From NCBI GenBank assembly GCA_027484265.1, contig JAIXTH010000130.1, forward strand, positions 1-42,694: a stretch of DNA of 42,694 nucleotides, written 5' to 3'. Positions 15,011 through 23,819 of the stretch are shown here, piece by piece. The notes beneath the pieces were generated by a model, which was not told the DNA's origin, ran no database searches, and was given only the letters and a program-made list of their open reading frames with translations. The position numbers and the translations under genes are program-made. This DNA comes from Alphaproteobacteria bacterium (GTDB taxonomy: Bacteria > Pseudomonadota > Alphaproteobacteria > Caulobacterales > Aquidulcibacteraceae). Within the stretch, counting starts at the first letter, position 1. Each line of letters begins with the position of its first letter.

Positions 15011-16366
15011 TCAAATGCTCATGATCTGCGCTGCAGCCCGCCGCCCGCTGATCAGGGCGCCGTGGACGGTGGCGTAGTAGTCGGCGCTGGTGGCTTCACC
15101 GGCGAAGAACAGGCGCCCGTCCACCGGTGTGCCGAGGGCCCGGCGGTCAGCCGGACTGCTGCCGACGGCATGGAAGGAATAGGAGCCGCGCGCGAACGGA
15201 TCGCTGCGCCAGCGGGTGATCTGCCAGGCCAGCGGATCGGGCACGCCTGCCCCCCACATCTCGCGGGCGCGCGCCATCGCAGCGGCAACAATGGCGGCAT
15301 CGTCCATCCGCTCGACCGTCTCGGCATGGTCAGCGGCGGTGAAGGCGACCAGCACCGGGGTTGCATCCACCTTGCCCAGGCTGAACCACTGGGACCAGTC
15401 GCCCTTGGTGGCCGTGAGATGCTCGTGCCAGTCGGCGTCCGCCGGCCAGAGCACCCGGTCAAACCGCAGGCAGAGCTTGTTGAGCAGGCCCATGCCGAGG
15501 CGGCTGATGGCCTGCTGCCGGGCCGCCGGCAGCGGTGGATCAAAGGCGATGGCACCGGCCTTCAGGACCCCCAGCGGCACGGTGACCACCACATGCTCCG
15601 CCTCCACCACGGCCCCGTCCGCCAGCTCGACCCGCACAGTGGACCGGCGCCAGCGGACAGCCCGGACCACCTGCCCCAACCGCACATCCAGCCCGCGGGC
15701 GAGATGGGCGGTCAGCTGACCATATCCCTGTGGAAAGAACCCGTCCTCGCCACCGAAAGCCGCGCCATCATCCAGATGCCAGGCGGACAGGGCACTGGCA
15801 GACCCGGCATACTCCTGCTCGTAGGTGCCGTTGACGTAGTGATCGAACTGGGCCTGGCGGACGGGATCCAGCGAGCCGGGGGGCGCCACCGCATCCAGCG
15901 CCGCCTGCACAGAGATATCGCCCTCCAGCTCCCGTGCCCGCTCCAGCGCCTGCTCGAACAGACGTTCGGCCCCGCCTGCGCCCGCATCGCGGGCCCCGAG
16001 CGCCGCCAGCTCCGGTGCGATGGTCAGGCGGGCACTGCCATAGCTGGAGGTGACCCAGCTGGCGCCGGCATCACGGGCGAGGGCGGTCGCCGGATTGCCC
16101 TCAAGCCCATGGATCCACGACGCCCCCAGATCCATCGGCAGGTCGGGCCAGGCGAGGCTGGTGTGGATCCGTCCACCGATCCGGTCGCGCGCCTCGAGCA
16201 CCGTCACCTGGAACCCGGCTCTGACCAGCATGTCCGCCGCAGCCAGCCCCGCGATCCCGGCCCCGATCACCACAACCCGCTCACTGCGGCGCGCCATGGC
16301 GGCAGCAGGGGCTGGCAGGGCAGAGGCTGCCACAAGGCCGGACACTGCGGAACGTCGGGTCGTCAT
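15011..16366 (-). CDS. Tat-exported flavin amine oxidase
   Basis: The 451-residue FAD enzyme resembles polyamine/monoamine oxidases. The N-terminus [24 protein letters not shown] looks like a twin-arginine signal with Ala-rich cleavage site, so the enzyme is likely folded with FAD and exported. The dinucleotide motif [17 protein letters not shown] is followed by [13 protein letters not shown] and DLGASWIHG. The C-terminal flavin-contact region [27 protein letters not shown] is also present. It would oxidise an amine to an aldehyde with release of hydrogen peroxide. The substrate cannot be told. It lies 115 bases downstream of the DUF1501 gene on the same strand, behind a stretch of GC-rich hairpins. 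Confidence 0.88.
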   Translation of the reverse strand: MTTRRSAVSGLVAASALPAPAAAMARRSERVVVIGAGIAGLAAADMLVRAGFQVTVLEARDRIGGRIHTSLAWPDLPMDLGASWIHGLEGNPATALARDAGASWVTSSYGSARLTIAPELAALGARDAGAGGAERLFEQALERARELEGDISVQAALDAVAPPGSLDPVRQAQFDHYVNGTYEQEYAGSASALSAWHLDDGAAFGGEDGFFPQGYGQLTAHLARGLDVRLGQVVRAVRWRRSTVRVELADGAVVEAEHVVVTVPLGVLKAGAIAFDPPLPAARQQAISRLGMGLLNKLCLRFDRVLWPADADWHEHLTATKGDWSQWFSLGKVDATPVLVAFTAADHAETVERMDDAAIVAAAMARAREMWGAGVPDPLAWQITRWRSDPFARGSYSFHAVGSSPADRRALGTPVDGRLFFAGEATSADYYATVHGALISGRRAAAQIMSI

Positions 16367-16401
16367 CCAGGCAGGCTAGAACGCGACCCGCAGGGCGGCA
16401 A

Positions 16402-16468
16402 GCGCACCGCTGGCGTGCGCCGCCTCAGCGGCGCCCCGCTGCGGCGCCCTGCGCGGCAGAGGCCGCGC
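16402..16468. other. Cluster of four GC-rich hairpins
   Basis: Four inverted repeats follow each other: GCGCAC/GTGCGC (16402-16420), CGCCGC/GCGGCG (16418-16433), GGCGCC/GGCGCC (16430-16448) and GCGCGGC/GCCGCGC (16451-16468). Neighbouring stems share bases, so they would form alternative structures. They fill the gap between the DUF1501 stop and the amine oxidase start. They may end or stabilise the DUF1800-DUF1501 transcript, though no T-run is present. Confidence 0.4.
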
Positions 16469-16481
16469 GCTCCGGCCCTCG

Positions 16482-18035
16482 TCACACAAACCCGACGCTG
16501 TTGCTCGGGAAGTTGCGCAGGTTCGGGAAGATGGTGCCAAGGTCGGTCTCGGATACCCCGAACCAGCGGCCGAGCGTGGCGGCGAACTGGTCGACCGACA
16601 GGCGCGGGATCATCGAGTTGCCCGACATGTCCGGATTGTTGAAGCCGGCGATGTCCACGCCCAGGGTGGGATACTGGCCATAGATGTCGCCGCCGCGCAC
16701 CGCGCCGCCCACCACGAAGTGGTGCGAGCCCCAGGCGTGGTCGGTGCCGTCGCCATTGGTGTTGAAGGTACGGCCGAAGTCCGAGGCGGTGAAGGTGGTC
16801 ACCATCGGACGGAAGTCGACCCCGCCGATGTTCGCCAGCGTGGCATCGAATGTGGCGATGGCCTGCGCCATCTTCGCCAGATTGTTCGGCTGGGCGACGT
16901 TCTGGACATCGTGGTTGTCGTGCCCGCCCATGGCCACGAAGAACACCTGGCGGCGCAGGCCCAGCGCCTGGCCCGCCGCGATCATCCGCGCCACGGTCTG
17001 CAGCTGGACCGACAGGGAGTTGGTCTCGGTCGCGCCGGTCACCGGGTTGGTGTAGGTCGGCGGGGCGCGCAGGCCCGTCACCAGCGGGGTGGCGGCGGCG
17101 GCATTGAGCGCATCGGCGCTGCCCATCGAGCGCACCACCACGGCGGCATGGTCGGCTGACATCAGATGCGCCTGGCCGGTATCCTGGATCAGCTGGCGCA
17201 TGATGGCGGGCGCGGCAGTGGACCCGAACAGGCTGTTCGCCGTGGCGCCATTGATCCGCACCGCCGGGGTTGCCCCGGTGCTGACCTGATACTGCAGCAC
17301 GCTGCGGCCCGACAGGAACACGGTGTTGCCCGAGGTCGACATGGCGGTGAAGGCGGCATTGTTGCCGTTCATCGACGCCAGCAGGTCGCCGAACTGGCCG
17401 CCCCAGCCGGTGCGCACGCCTTCGACCTGCCCGGCCTGCCACACCGACTGCTGGTCGTTGTGCGAGAACAGGTTGGCCGGGATGCGCCGGGAGCGGGCCA
17501 CATACTGGGCCTTGGTGATCGGCTCGATCAGGGTGCCGACATTGGCGATCACCGCCATCCGCCCGCTGTCGAACAGGGTCTTCATCGGCGCCATCATCGG
17601 GTGCAGGCCGAAGGTGCGGGTGGTGGCGTTGGTGCCGGCCGGGATCGGGTTGGCGGTGCGCGGTACGATCGGCAGCACGCCGCCCCAGGCTTCTGGCGAA
17701 TTCAGCCGCGCCACCCGTCCGGTGACCGGCGAGGTGGCCCCCACGGCCACCGGCGCGGTTCCCACCGGCATCAGGGCGATCGGGTCGGCCCCGGTGTTGC
17801 GCGCACTCCAGTAGCGGCCCCAGCTGTCCGTATCGGTGGCGAGCACGGTGTTGTTGCCGTCATTGCCCCCCAGCTGGAAGATGCAGATCAGCGCCTTGTA
17901 GTCGGGCGCCGTCTGGCCGGCCGACGTGCCGACCGCTGCCATCTGCAGGCCGAAGGCGGCGGCCGTCGGCGCGATGATGCCCATGGCCCCTGCGGTGCGC
18001 AGGAACTGGCGGCGGGTGTGGATGCCGTCTTTCAT
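16482..18035 (-). CDS. Tat-exported DUF1501 protein
   Basis: The 517-residue product has a twin-arginine signal (HTRRQFLRTAGAMGIIAPTAAAFG). A sulfatase-like DUF1501 domain follows, with LICIFQLGGNDGNNTV near the start and MGGHDNHDVQNV, TTFTASDFGRTFNTNGDGTDHAWG and HHFVVGGAVRGGDIYG toward the end. These metal-ligand-like clusters of Asp, His and Asn are typical. The enzymatic role of the family is not established. It starts 12 bases after the stop of the DUF1800 gene, and these two families are commonly encoded together and thought to work together outside the cytoplasm. The N-terminal QLGGNDGNNT and C-terminal motifs are intact, so it appears functional. Confidence 0.93.
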   Translation of the reverse strand: MKDGIHTRRQFLRTAGAMGIIAPTAAAFGLQMAAVGTSAGQTAPDYKALICIFQLGGNDGNNTVLATDTDSWGRYWSARNTGADPIALMPVGTAPVAVGATSPVTGRVARLNSPEAWGGVLPIVPRTANPIPAGTNATTRTFGLHPMMAPMKTLFDSGRMAVIANVGTLIEPITKAQYVARSRRIPANLFSHNDQQSVWQAGQVEGVRTGWGGQFGDLLASMNGNNAAFTAMSTSGNTVFLSGRSVLQYQVSTGATPAVRINGATANSLFGSTAAPAIMRQLIQDTGQAHLMSADHAAVVVRSMGSADALNAAAATPLVTGLRAPPTYTNPVTGATETNSLSVQLQTVARMIAAGQALGLRRQVFFVAMGGHDNHDVQNVAQPNNLAKMAQAIATFDATLANIGGVDFRPMVTTFTASDFGRTFNTNGDGTDHAWGSHHFVVGGAVRGGDIYGQYPTLGVDIAGFNNPDMSGNSMIPRLSVDQFAATLGRWFGVSETDLGTIFPNLRNFPSNSVGFV

Positions 18036-18047
18036 GTCTGCGCGCTC

Positions 18048-19778
18048 CTAGCGTTGGATCAGATATTCGGGCGAGGTCATGGTGAGGAACACCGCCAGCC
18101 GGGCCCGGTTCAGCAAGGCAGTGTCGATGGCCGCCTGGTTGGAGCCGGTGGACGCCGGCACGGTCACCGAGGTGATCGCCTCCACCAGTCGCTGGCGCAT
18201 GGTGGTGCTCATCGAGCCATACATCAGCAGGGTGTTCATCCGGTCGGCCAGGGCCGCCGGGTCATTGGCCACAGCCACTTCATTGGTCAGCGCCGAGCGC
18301 ACGTCGGAACTCGCGCCGATCCCGCTGGTGATCGCCGTCTGCATGGTGTTGATATAGCCAGCGGTGGTCACTTCATCGACAGTCTGGAACTCAGGCGCCA
18401 CCAGCCCTGCCTGCCCCATCCGGGTGCCGGGCGGCACATAGCCGGGGCGGTAGAAGTTGAACACCGACGGTGCCGCCAGCGGCGACTGGCCCAGCGAGGT
18501 GTTGGCGGTGGTGGAGTTGATCGCCCAGAAGCCCGACTGCGAGGTGGCACCGAAGGCGCGGATCCAGTTGGCGAGGCGGATGATCGGCTCGCGCAGCTTG
18601 CCGTCACTGGTGGAGGTGCCCGCGGGTGCCGTGCGGGCCTCGGGATCGAGCAGAATGGCCCGGATCACCGCTCCCATGTCGCCGCGCACACCCGAGCCGT
18701 TGTTGTTGAACACCGCTGCCACCCGCTGGACATAGGCGGGCGACGGGTTGGACGAGACCAGCCGCTGGATCAGCTGGCGCCCGATGAACGGCCCGACATT
18801 CGGGTGGTTGAAGATCAGATCGAGCGCCGTGCGCAGCTCGCCCGCCGGATTGGCAGGCGTGGCGGCCGGGATCGTGTTGCCGAGGAACGTCTTGGCCGAC
18901 ACCGAATAGTATTGCGGATAGGCGATCATCGGCCGGATGTTGGAATCAGGATCGCGGTTACGGCCAAAGAACGTGTTGTTGCTCGGTGTGGGGTGATACC
19001 AGCTGTAGCCGGTGAACACCTTGGCCAGATCGGTGATGTCAGCCTTGGTATAGGTCGGGATCGGATTGCCCGATGCATCGCGCCGGAGCGTGCCGTCCTG
19101 GTTCAGCTCGAACAGCCCGATGCTCATCAGCTGCATCACTTCGCGGGCATAGTTCTCGTCCGGCGTGCGGCCGGTGGCCGGATCTTCGCGCTGGTTGCCG
19201 AGGTGGGTGAGGTAGCGCCCCATCATCGGATGCAGGGTGACGTCTTCCAGCAGGGTGCGGAAGTTGCCGAAGGCATTGCGCCCCAGCATGTCATAGTAGG
19301 AAGCCGCGCCCCGGATCTCGACATTGGCGTCGGCCATCGAGATCACGAAGATCTGCGAATAGGCAAACCGCACCCGCTGGCGCAGCTGGTCGTCAGCCGT
19401 GGCGACTTCGCGCCAGAAATACTCGTAGAACTGGTTGGCCGACAGCGAGGCATTGGCGTTGGTGGCGCGCAGCTCGGTCAGGCGCTGGTCGACATAGGGC
19501 ACCGCCAGCGCGCCCTGCGGCAGCGCGATCTGCGCATTGATCCAGCTGCTGTAGCTGGAATCGCGCAGGGCCTCGATCTGGGTGGCGGTGGGGCCGAAGG
19601 TGGCCTGGGTGAGGAAGCGGCTGGTCTCGGCAGGGCTGAGGCGCACCACAGGCGGAGGCGGAGGGGGCGAGACGCCACTGGGCGGCGATCCGCCGCCGCC
19701 TCCACCGCCACCGCCGCAGGCGGCCAAGGCCCCGGCAACCAGTGCCAGCGCAAGAATACGAGGCTTCAGTCCGCTCAT
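18048..19778 (-). CDS. DUF1800 lipoprotein
   Basis: The 576-residue product has a lipoprotein signal peptide: KPRILALALVAGALAAC with lipobox LAAC. It is followed directly by a run of Gly and a Pro-rich linker (SPPSGVSPPPPPPVV), then the DUF1800 domain starting at LSPAETSRFLTQATFGPT. Characteristic segments are QMLSIGLFELNQDGT-like (here LMSIGLFELNQDGT), DITDLAKVFTGYSW and HPNVGPFIGRQLIQRLVSSNPSP. The function of the family is unknown. The start at 19778 follows GGGGGAG and gives the lipobox; the open frame extends much further upstream but without a credible start. It is the first gene of a two-gene unit with the DUF1501 protein. Confidence 0.92.
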   Translation of the reverse strand: MSGLKPRILALALVAGALAACGGGGGGGGGSPPSGVSPPPPPPVVRLSPAETSRFLTQATFGPTATQIEALRDSSYSSWINAQIALPQGALAVPYVDQRLTELRATNANASLSANQFYEYFWREVATADDQLRQRVRFAYSQIFVISMADANVEIRGAASYYDMLGRNAFGNFRTLLEDVTLHPMMGRYLTHLGNQREDPATGRTPDENYAREVMQLMSIGLFELNQDGTLRRDASGNPIPTYTKADITDLAKVFTGYSWYHPTPSNNTFFGRNRDPDSNIRPMIAYPQYYSVSAKTFLGNTIPAATPANPAGELRTALDLIFNHPNVGPFIGRQLIQRLVSSNPSPAYVQRVAAVFNNNGSGVRGDMGAVIRAILLDPEARTAPAGTSTSDGKLREPIIRLANWIRAFGATSQSGFWAINSTTANTSLGQSPLAAPSVFNFYRPGYVPPGTRMGQAGLVAPEFQTVDEVTTAGYINTMQTAITSGIGASSDVRSALTNEVAVANDPAALADRMNTLLMYGSMSTTMRQRLVEAITSVTVPASTGSNQAAIDTALLNRARLAVFLTMTSPEYLIQR

Positions 19779-19840
19779 CGAGCTCCCCCTGTCGCACATT
19801 CGTGCCTGACGCCGCTGAACCGGCGCACAGCCCTGGTGCG

Positions 19841-19880
19841 ACCTTATGCCACCATGTCCGCATTTCAAGCAGCCGGACAT
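19841..19880 (-). promoter_or_regulatory. Candidate promoter and operator of the DUF1800-DUF1501 unit
   Basis: On the minus strand, TTGAAA (plus 19863-19868) and TAAGGT (plus 19841-19846) are spaced 16 bases apart, about 65 bases before the start. A 7-bp inverted repeat, ATGTCCG (19854-19860) and CGGACAT (19874-19880) with 13 bases between, brackets the -35 element and could be an operator. No regulator gene is adjacent. Confidence 0.35.
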
Positions 19881-20000
19881 TGACACCACATTGATTGAAA
19901 CGGTGAACAGACTGCAAATGCAGGCTTGATCGCGACATGAACGCGGCAGGTGCCGGAAATCCGTTGCAGCCGGCTGTCCTTCAGCGCACAAGCTGCCGTG

Positions 20001-20774
20001 ATGACCCAACAGCCCGACCGTCGCCTCGTGATCTCCGCCCTGGCCGCCACTGCGGCCGGCACCCTCGTCTCCCCCGCCCGCGCGCGCAGCGATGACCAGG
20101 GCAGCGGCCAGCGCCCGGGCTATCTCCTGGTGACAGGCCGCAGCTTTGATCCCGCCCGGGTGCGCCAGTACGGGGCGGCCCTGCCGCCGGTCTATGCCAG
20201 TGCGGGCGGCTATTATCTCGGCATCGGCGGCCAAGGTCGCGGGGTGGACTGGATCGCGGGGCCGTGGCGCGACCGCTCGCTGGTGCTGGCGGTGTTTCCG
20301 GACCGGGCTGCGGTGGAGACATTCTGGTGGAGCCCGGCCTATCGGGCGGCGGTGCCGCTGCGCGACCGGGCGGGGGTGTTCACCGTCGCCGCACTGGAGG
20401 GCCAGGGGCCCGTCCCGCATCAGGGGGCCGGCAGCGCCTATCTTGTCACCCTGCTGGCCTCCGGCACCGACGCCCGCCGGGCCGAGGCCGCCGCTGCAGC
20501 CTATCGCACCGCCGTGGCGCGGTCGGGCGGCACCTTGATGACCTCCACCGATGCCGGGGCGCCCCTGCCGCTGGAGGGCGACAGCGCGTTTGACCGGGTG
20601 TGGATTGCCGGCTGGGCCGATGCGGCGGGACGCAGCGGCTTTCTGGCGTCGGCGGCGGCCCGCAGCGCGCGGCGGCTGCGCGAGGCGGCCGGCTTCTCGG
20701 TGGAGGCGACCTTGAACGGTATCGCGAGACCACCTGCCCAGACTGCCGCCCCGGGTGCCGCGACAGGCTCTTAG
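20001..20774 (+). CDS. Exported protein with two DUF1330-like domains
   Basis: The 257-residue product begins MTQQPDRRLVISALAATAAGTLVSPARARS, a likely export signal (RRLVISAL is Tat-like). Residues about 37-130 form a DUF1330 domain of the dimeric alpha/beta barrel fold (GYLLVTGRSFDPARVRQYG, then SLVLAVFPDRAAVETFW). Residues about 143-245 repeat the same pattern in degenerate form (AYLVTLLASGTDARRAEAA, then VWIAGWADAAGRSGFLAS). A tandem of two such half-barrels would form the barrel in one chain. The function is unknown. It is transcribed away from the DUF1800 gene, sharing the 222-base interval 19779-20000. I chose ATG 20001 over 19950 because the signal starts there. Confidence 0.75.
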   Translation: MTQQPDRRLVISALAATAAGTLVSPARARSDDQGSGQRPGYLLVTGRSFDPARVRQYGAALPPVYASAGGYYLGIGGQGRGVDWIAGPWRDRSLVLAVFPDRAAVETFWWSPAYRAAVPLRDRAGVFTVAALEGQGPVPHQGAGSAYLVTLLASGTDARRAEAAAAAYRTAVARSGGTLMTSTDAGAPLPLEGDSAFDRVWIAGWADAAGRSGFLASAAARSARRLREAAGFSVEATLNGIARPPAQTAAPGAATGS

Positions 20775-20811
20775 CCGGTCCCGGAGCGGCCAGGACGACG
20801 GCGTAGAATGT

Positions 20812-20825
20812 GGTAATATAATACC
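20812..20825. promoter_or_regulatory. AT-rich near-palindrome with consensus -10
   Basis: GGTAATATAATACC is nearly self-complementary and contains TATAAT (20817-20822). It is unusual in this GC-rich sequence and lies between the DUF1330 gene and rplM. No good -35 sits upstream, so an activator-dependent or extended -10 promoter is possible. Confidence 0.25.
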
Positions 20826-20868
20826 GCATCCACTAACCATTGAATTCAAACGAAAAACAGTAGACGTG

Positions 20869-20897
20869 TTGACTCCTCTGCGCGGCTTGGCCATAGG
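20869..20897 (+). promoter_or_regulatory. Candidate promoter of rplM-rpsI
   Basis: TTGACT (20869-20874) and CATAGG (20892-20897) are separated by 17 bases and lie about 60 bases before the rplM start. This is a good housekeeping-type match for a GC-rich alphaproteobacterium. Confidence 0.5.
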
Positions 20898-20911
20898 CGC
20901 GCTCCAGTTGG

Positions 20912-20933
20912 GCCGCCCGCTGTTCTGGGCGGC
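20912..20933 (+). promoter_or_regulatory. Leader hairpin before rplM
   Basis: GCCGCCC (20912-20918) pairs with GGGCGGC (20927-20933) around an 8-base loop, within the predicted 5' leader and 24 bases before the rplM start. In E. coli the rplM-rpsI operon is controlled by L13 binding its own leader. This hairpin could serve the same purpose, but no sequence match to a known leader motif is claimed. Confidence 0.4.
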
Positions 20934-20957
20934 TCCTTTCGTTCCGGAAACCGATCC

Positions 20958-21425
20958 ATGAAGACCTTCAGCGCCAAGACGGCCGAGGCGGACCGCAAAT
21001 GGATCGTGGTGGATGCCGAGGGCGCCGTTGTCGGCCGCCTCGCCACATTCATCGCGATGCGCCTGCGCGGCAAGCACCGCCCAGATTTCACCCCCCACGC
21101 CGACGTGGGCGACTTCGTTGTCGTGATCAACGCCGAGAAGGTGGCGCTGACCGGCAAGAAGCTGACCGACAAGGTCTATTACCGCCACACCGGTCACCCC
21201 GGCGGCATCAAGGAAGTCACGGCCGGCAAGCTGCTGGGCGGTCGCTTCCCCGAGCGCGTGCTGGAAAAGGCCGTGCTGCGCATGCTGCCCAAGGAAAGCC
21301 CGCTGGCCCGCGCCCAGTTCAAGAAGCTGCGCGTCTATGCCGGCGCCGAACACCCCCATGACGCGCAGACCCCCGAAGTCGTCGACTTCAAGGGCCGCAA
21401 CCGCAAGAACGTGAGGACCATCTGA
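20958..21425 (+). CDS. rplM: 50S ribosomal protein L13
   Basis: L13 is an early-assembly protein of the large subunit that binds 23S rRNA. The 155-residue product begins [20 protein letters not shown], followed by [54 protein letters not shown] and the signature near the C-terminus [14 protein letters not shown]. Length and motifs are normal. Its TGA stop overlaps the rpsI ATG by one base (TGATG), so both proteins are made from one message. The start follows a GGAAA element. Confidence 0.98.
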   Translation: MKTFSAKTAEADRKWIVVDAEGAVVGRLATFIAMRLRGKHRPDFTPHADVGDFVVVINAEKVALTGKKLTDKVYYRHTGHPGGIKEVTAGKLLGGRFPERVLEKAVLRMLPKESPLARAQFKKLRVYAGAEHPHDAQTPEVVDFKGRNRKNVRTI

Positions 21426-21913
21426 TGGCCGACGAGATCAAGAGCCTCGAAGACCTGGGTGCCGGCCTTGCCGCTGACGGGTCGCAAGTCATTGAAGTGA
21501 TCGTGCGCGAGCCGGAAGTGGATGCGCTGGGTCGCTCCTACGCCACCGGCCGCCGCAAGAACGCCATCGCCCGCGTGTGGGTGAAGCGCGGCAGCGGCAA
21601 GATCACCGTGAACGGCAAGGACCAGTCGGTCTATTTCGCCCGCCCGGTGCTGCGGATGATGATCAACCAGCCCTTCCAGGTGACCGAGCGCGGCGGCGAG
21701 TTCGACGTGTTCTGCACCGTCAAGGGTGGCGGTCTGTCGGGCCAGGCCGGTGCGCTGCGCCACGGCATCGCCACCGCCCTCACCCGCTTCGAGCCGGCCC
21801 TGCGCCCGGCGCTGAAGCCCTTCGGCTTCCTCACCCGCGACAGCCGCGTGGTGGAGCGCAAGAAGTACGGCCGCGCCAAGGCCCGCCGCAGCTTCCAGTT
21901 CTCGAAGCGCTAA
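21425..21913 (+). CDS. rpsI: 30S ribosomal protein S9
   Basis: S9 is a small-subunit protein whose C-terminal tail reaches the P-site tRNA. The 162-residue product has an acidic N-terminal extension of about 35 residues typical of alphaproteobacteria. The core follows: [42 protein letters not shown] and the basic end [17 protein letters not shown]. The usual ending SKR is present. It follows rplM with a one-base overlap and is followed by a strong terminator. Confidence 0.98.
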   Translation: MADEIKSLEDLGAGLAADGSQVIEVIVREPEVDALGRSYATGRRKNAIARVWVKRGSGKITVNGKDQSVYFARPVLRMMINQPFQVTERGGEFDVFCTVKGGGLSGQAGALRHGIATALTRFEPALRPALKPFGFLTRDSRVVERKKYGRAKARRSFQFSKR

Positions 21914-21941
21914 GCAAACAGGATCGCCCCGCGATCCATCA

Positions 21942-21971
21942 GGGCGGCCCCCGACGGGGGCCGCCCTTTTT
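21942..21971 (+). terminator. Rho-independent terminator of rplM-rpsI
   Basis: A perfect 11-bp stem, GGGCGGCCCCC (21942-21952) with GGGGGCCGCCC (21956-21966), around the loop GAC is followed by TTTTT (21967-21971). It begins 28 bases after the rpsI stop. Confidence 0.93.
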
Positions 21972-22061
21972 CATTTGCCAGGTAACGGCCCAAGCCCCCT
22001 TGTCCGCTCCGTCCCACAGCGCCAAGACACCGGACGCGAACTGGGTGTGGGAGCGGGTCGA

Positions 22062-23300
22062 ATGGCAGGCGTGGTGATCGTGGGGGCCGGGCAGGCTGGG
22101 GTTCAGGCGGCTGAGAGTTTGCGGCGGGGGGGATATGCCGGGGCGGTCACGCTGATTGGCGAGGAGCCGGTGGCGCCCTATCAGCGGCCGCCGCTGTCGA
22201 AGGCGTATCTGGCGGGCACGATGGACCTCGACCGGGTGATCCTCAAGCCGGAGGCCACGCTGGCGGAGGACGCCATCGCCTTTGTGCCCGCCACCCGCAT
22301 CACCGCCATCGACCGCGCCGCGCGCACCGTGACCGCCGAAGACGGCCGCAGCTGGGCCTATGAGCATCTGATCCTCGCCACCGGGTCGCGGGTGCGGCGC
22401 CTGCCGGTGGAGGGGGCGCAGCTGGCAGGCGTGCACTATCTGCGCACCACCACTGACGTGGACGGCCTGCGGGCCGAGCTGGTGGCGGGCGCGCGGCTGG
22501 CGGTGATCGGCGGCGGCTATATCGGGCTGGAAGTGGCAGCGGTGGCGCGCAAGGCCGGGCTGGCGGTCACCGTGATCGAGGCCGCCGAGCGGGTATTGGC
22601 CCGAGTGACCACGCCGGAGATCAGCGCCTTCTATCAGGACCTGCACCGCGCTGAAGGCGTCACCATACTGACCGGCACCGGCGTCACGGCCCTGGAAGCC
22701 GGTGCGGACCCGGCGCGGGTCGGGGCCGTCCGCCTGGCAGACGGCAGCACGGTGCCGGCCGACCTCGTGCTGGTGGGCATCGGCATCATCCCCAATGCCG
22801 AGCTGGCCGCGCAGGCGGGCCTCGCCACCACCAACGGCATCGACACCGATACAAATGCCTGCACCAGCGACCCCGCCATCTTCGCCATCGGCGACTGTGC
22901 CAGCCGCCCCCTTGCCCATTATGGCGACCGGCGCGGACGGCTGGAGAGCGTGCACAATGCCCTCGAGCAGGCCAAGCTGGCGGCCGCGGCGATCCTGGGT
23001 ACACCGCCGCCGCCGCTGGAGGCGCCGTGGTTCTGGTCGGACCAGTATGACGTGAAGCTGCAGATCGCGGGCCTGTCGACCGGGGCGGCCCGCACGGTGC
23101 TGCGCGGCGATCCGGCCACGCGGCGCTTTGCCGCCTTCCACCTGGCCCCCGGCAACCGACTGCTGGCAGTGGATGCGGTCAACAGCGCACCCGAGTTCAT
23201 TGTCGGCCGACAGCTGATCGCACGGCAGCAGGTAGTTGCGCCGGAAAAACTCGCTGATATGTCCATCTCGATGAAAGCCATCGCGGCGGACCCGGCCTGA
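22062..23300 (+). CDS. Ferredoxin reductase (FAD, NAD(P)H-dependent)
   Basis: The 412-residue flavoprotein belongs to the family of putidaredoxin and rhodocoxin reductases, which pass electrons from NAD(P)H to a 2Fe-2S ferredoxin. It has an FAD-binding GxGxxG motif at the N-terminus (VVIVGAGQAGVQAAESLR), the signature PYQRPPLSKAYLAG and HLILATGSRVRRLP. The NAD(P)H-binding motif is LAVIGGGYIGLEVAAVA, and the second FAD motif is AIFAIGDCASRP. The C-terminal domain contains WFWSDQYDVKLQIAGL. The start at 22062 puts the dinucleotide motif at residue 4, as normal. A 2Fe-2S ferredoxin gene follows 59 bases later and is the natural partner. Confidence 0.93.
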   Translation: MAGVVIVGAGQAGVQAAESLRRGGYAGAVTLIGEEPVAPYQRPPLSKAYLAGTMDLDRVILKPEATLAEDAIAFVPATRITAIDRAARTVTAEDGRSWAYEHLILATGSRVRRLPVEGAQLAGVHYLRTTTDVDGLRAELVAGARLAVIGGGYIGLEVAAVARKAGLAVTVIEAAERVLARVTTPEISAFYQDLHRAEGVTILTGTGVTALEAGADPARVGAVRLADGSTVPADLVLVGIGIIPNAELAAQAGLATTNGIDTDTNACTSDPAIFAIGDCASRPLAHYGDRRGRLESVHNALEQAKLAAAAILGTPPPPLEAPWFWSDQYDVKLQIAGLSTGAARTVLRGDPATRRFAAFHLAPGNRLLAVDAVNSAPEFIVGRQLIARQQVVAPEKLADMSISMKAIAADPA

Positions 23301-23329
23301 CCTCCAGACCGGCGCCGCAGGGACGCTGA

Positions 23330-23680
<351 letters not shown>

Positions 23681-23737
23681 GGCGGGGGGCGCCCCCGCCA
23701 GAAAGCGCCCTCGCCAGACAGCGACCCCTTGCCAGCG
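23681..23737 (+). repeat. Hairpin and short tandem repeat after the ferredoxin gene
   Basis: GGCGGGGG (23681-23688) pairs with CCCCCGCC (23692-23699) immediately after the ferredoxin stop; no T-run follows. Two 16-base units, CGCCCCCGCCAGAAAG (23690-23705) and CGCCCTCGCCAGACAG (23706-23721), match at 14 of 16 bases, and a weaker third unit follows. They fill the gap before the MoxR gene. Confidence 0.4.
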
Positions 23738-23819
23738 CGCCCGCGCAGGGCAACTGTGCTGCCAGAACCAAGACCAAGAACCCGGCCAGAACCCGGTTGC
23801 CCGCTCAGGAGTGCCCGCC

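Noticed and set aside
17166-19883. 905-codon plus-strand open frame
   Set aside because: It is antisense to the DUF1800 and DUF1501 genes, whose protein motifs are unambiguous.
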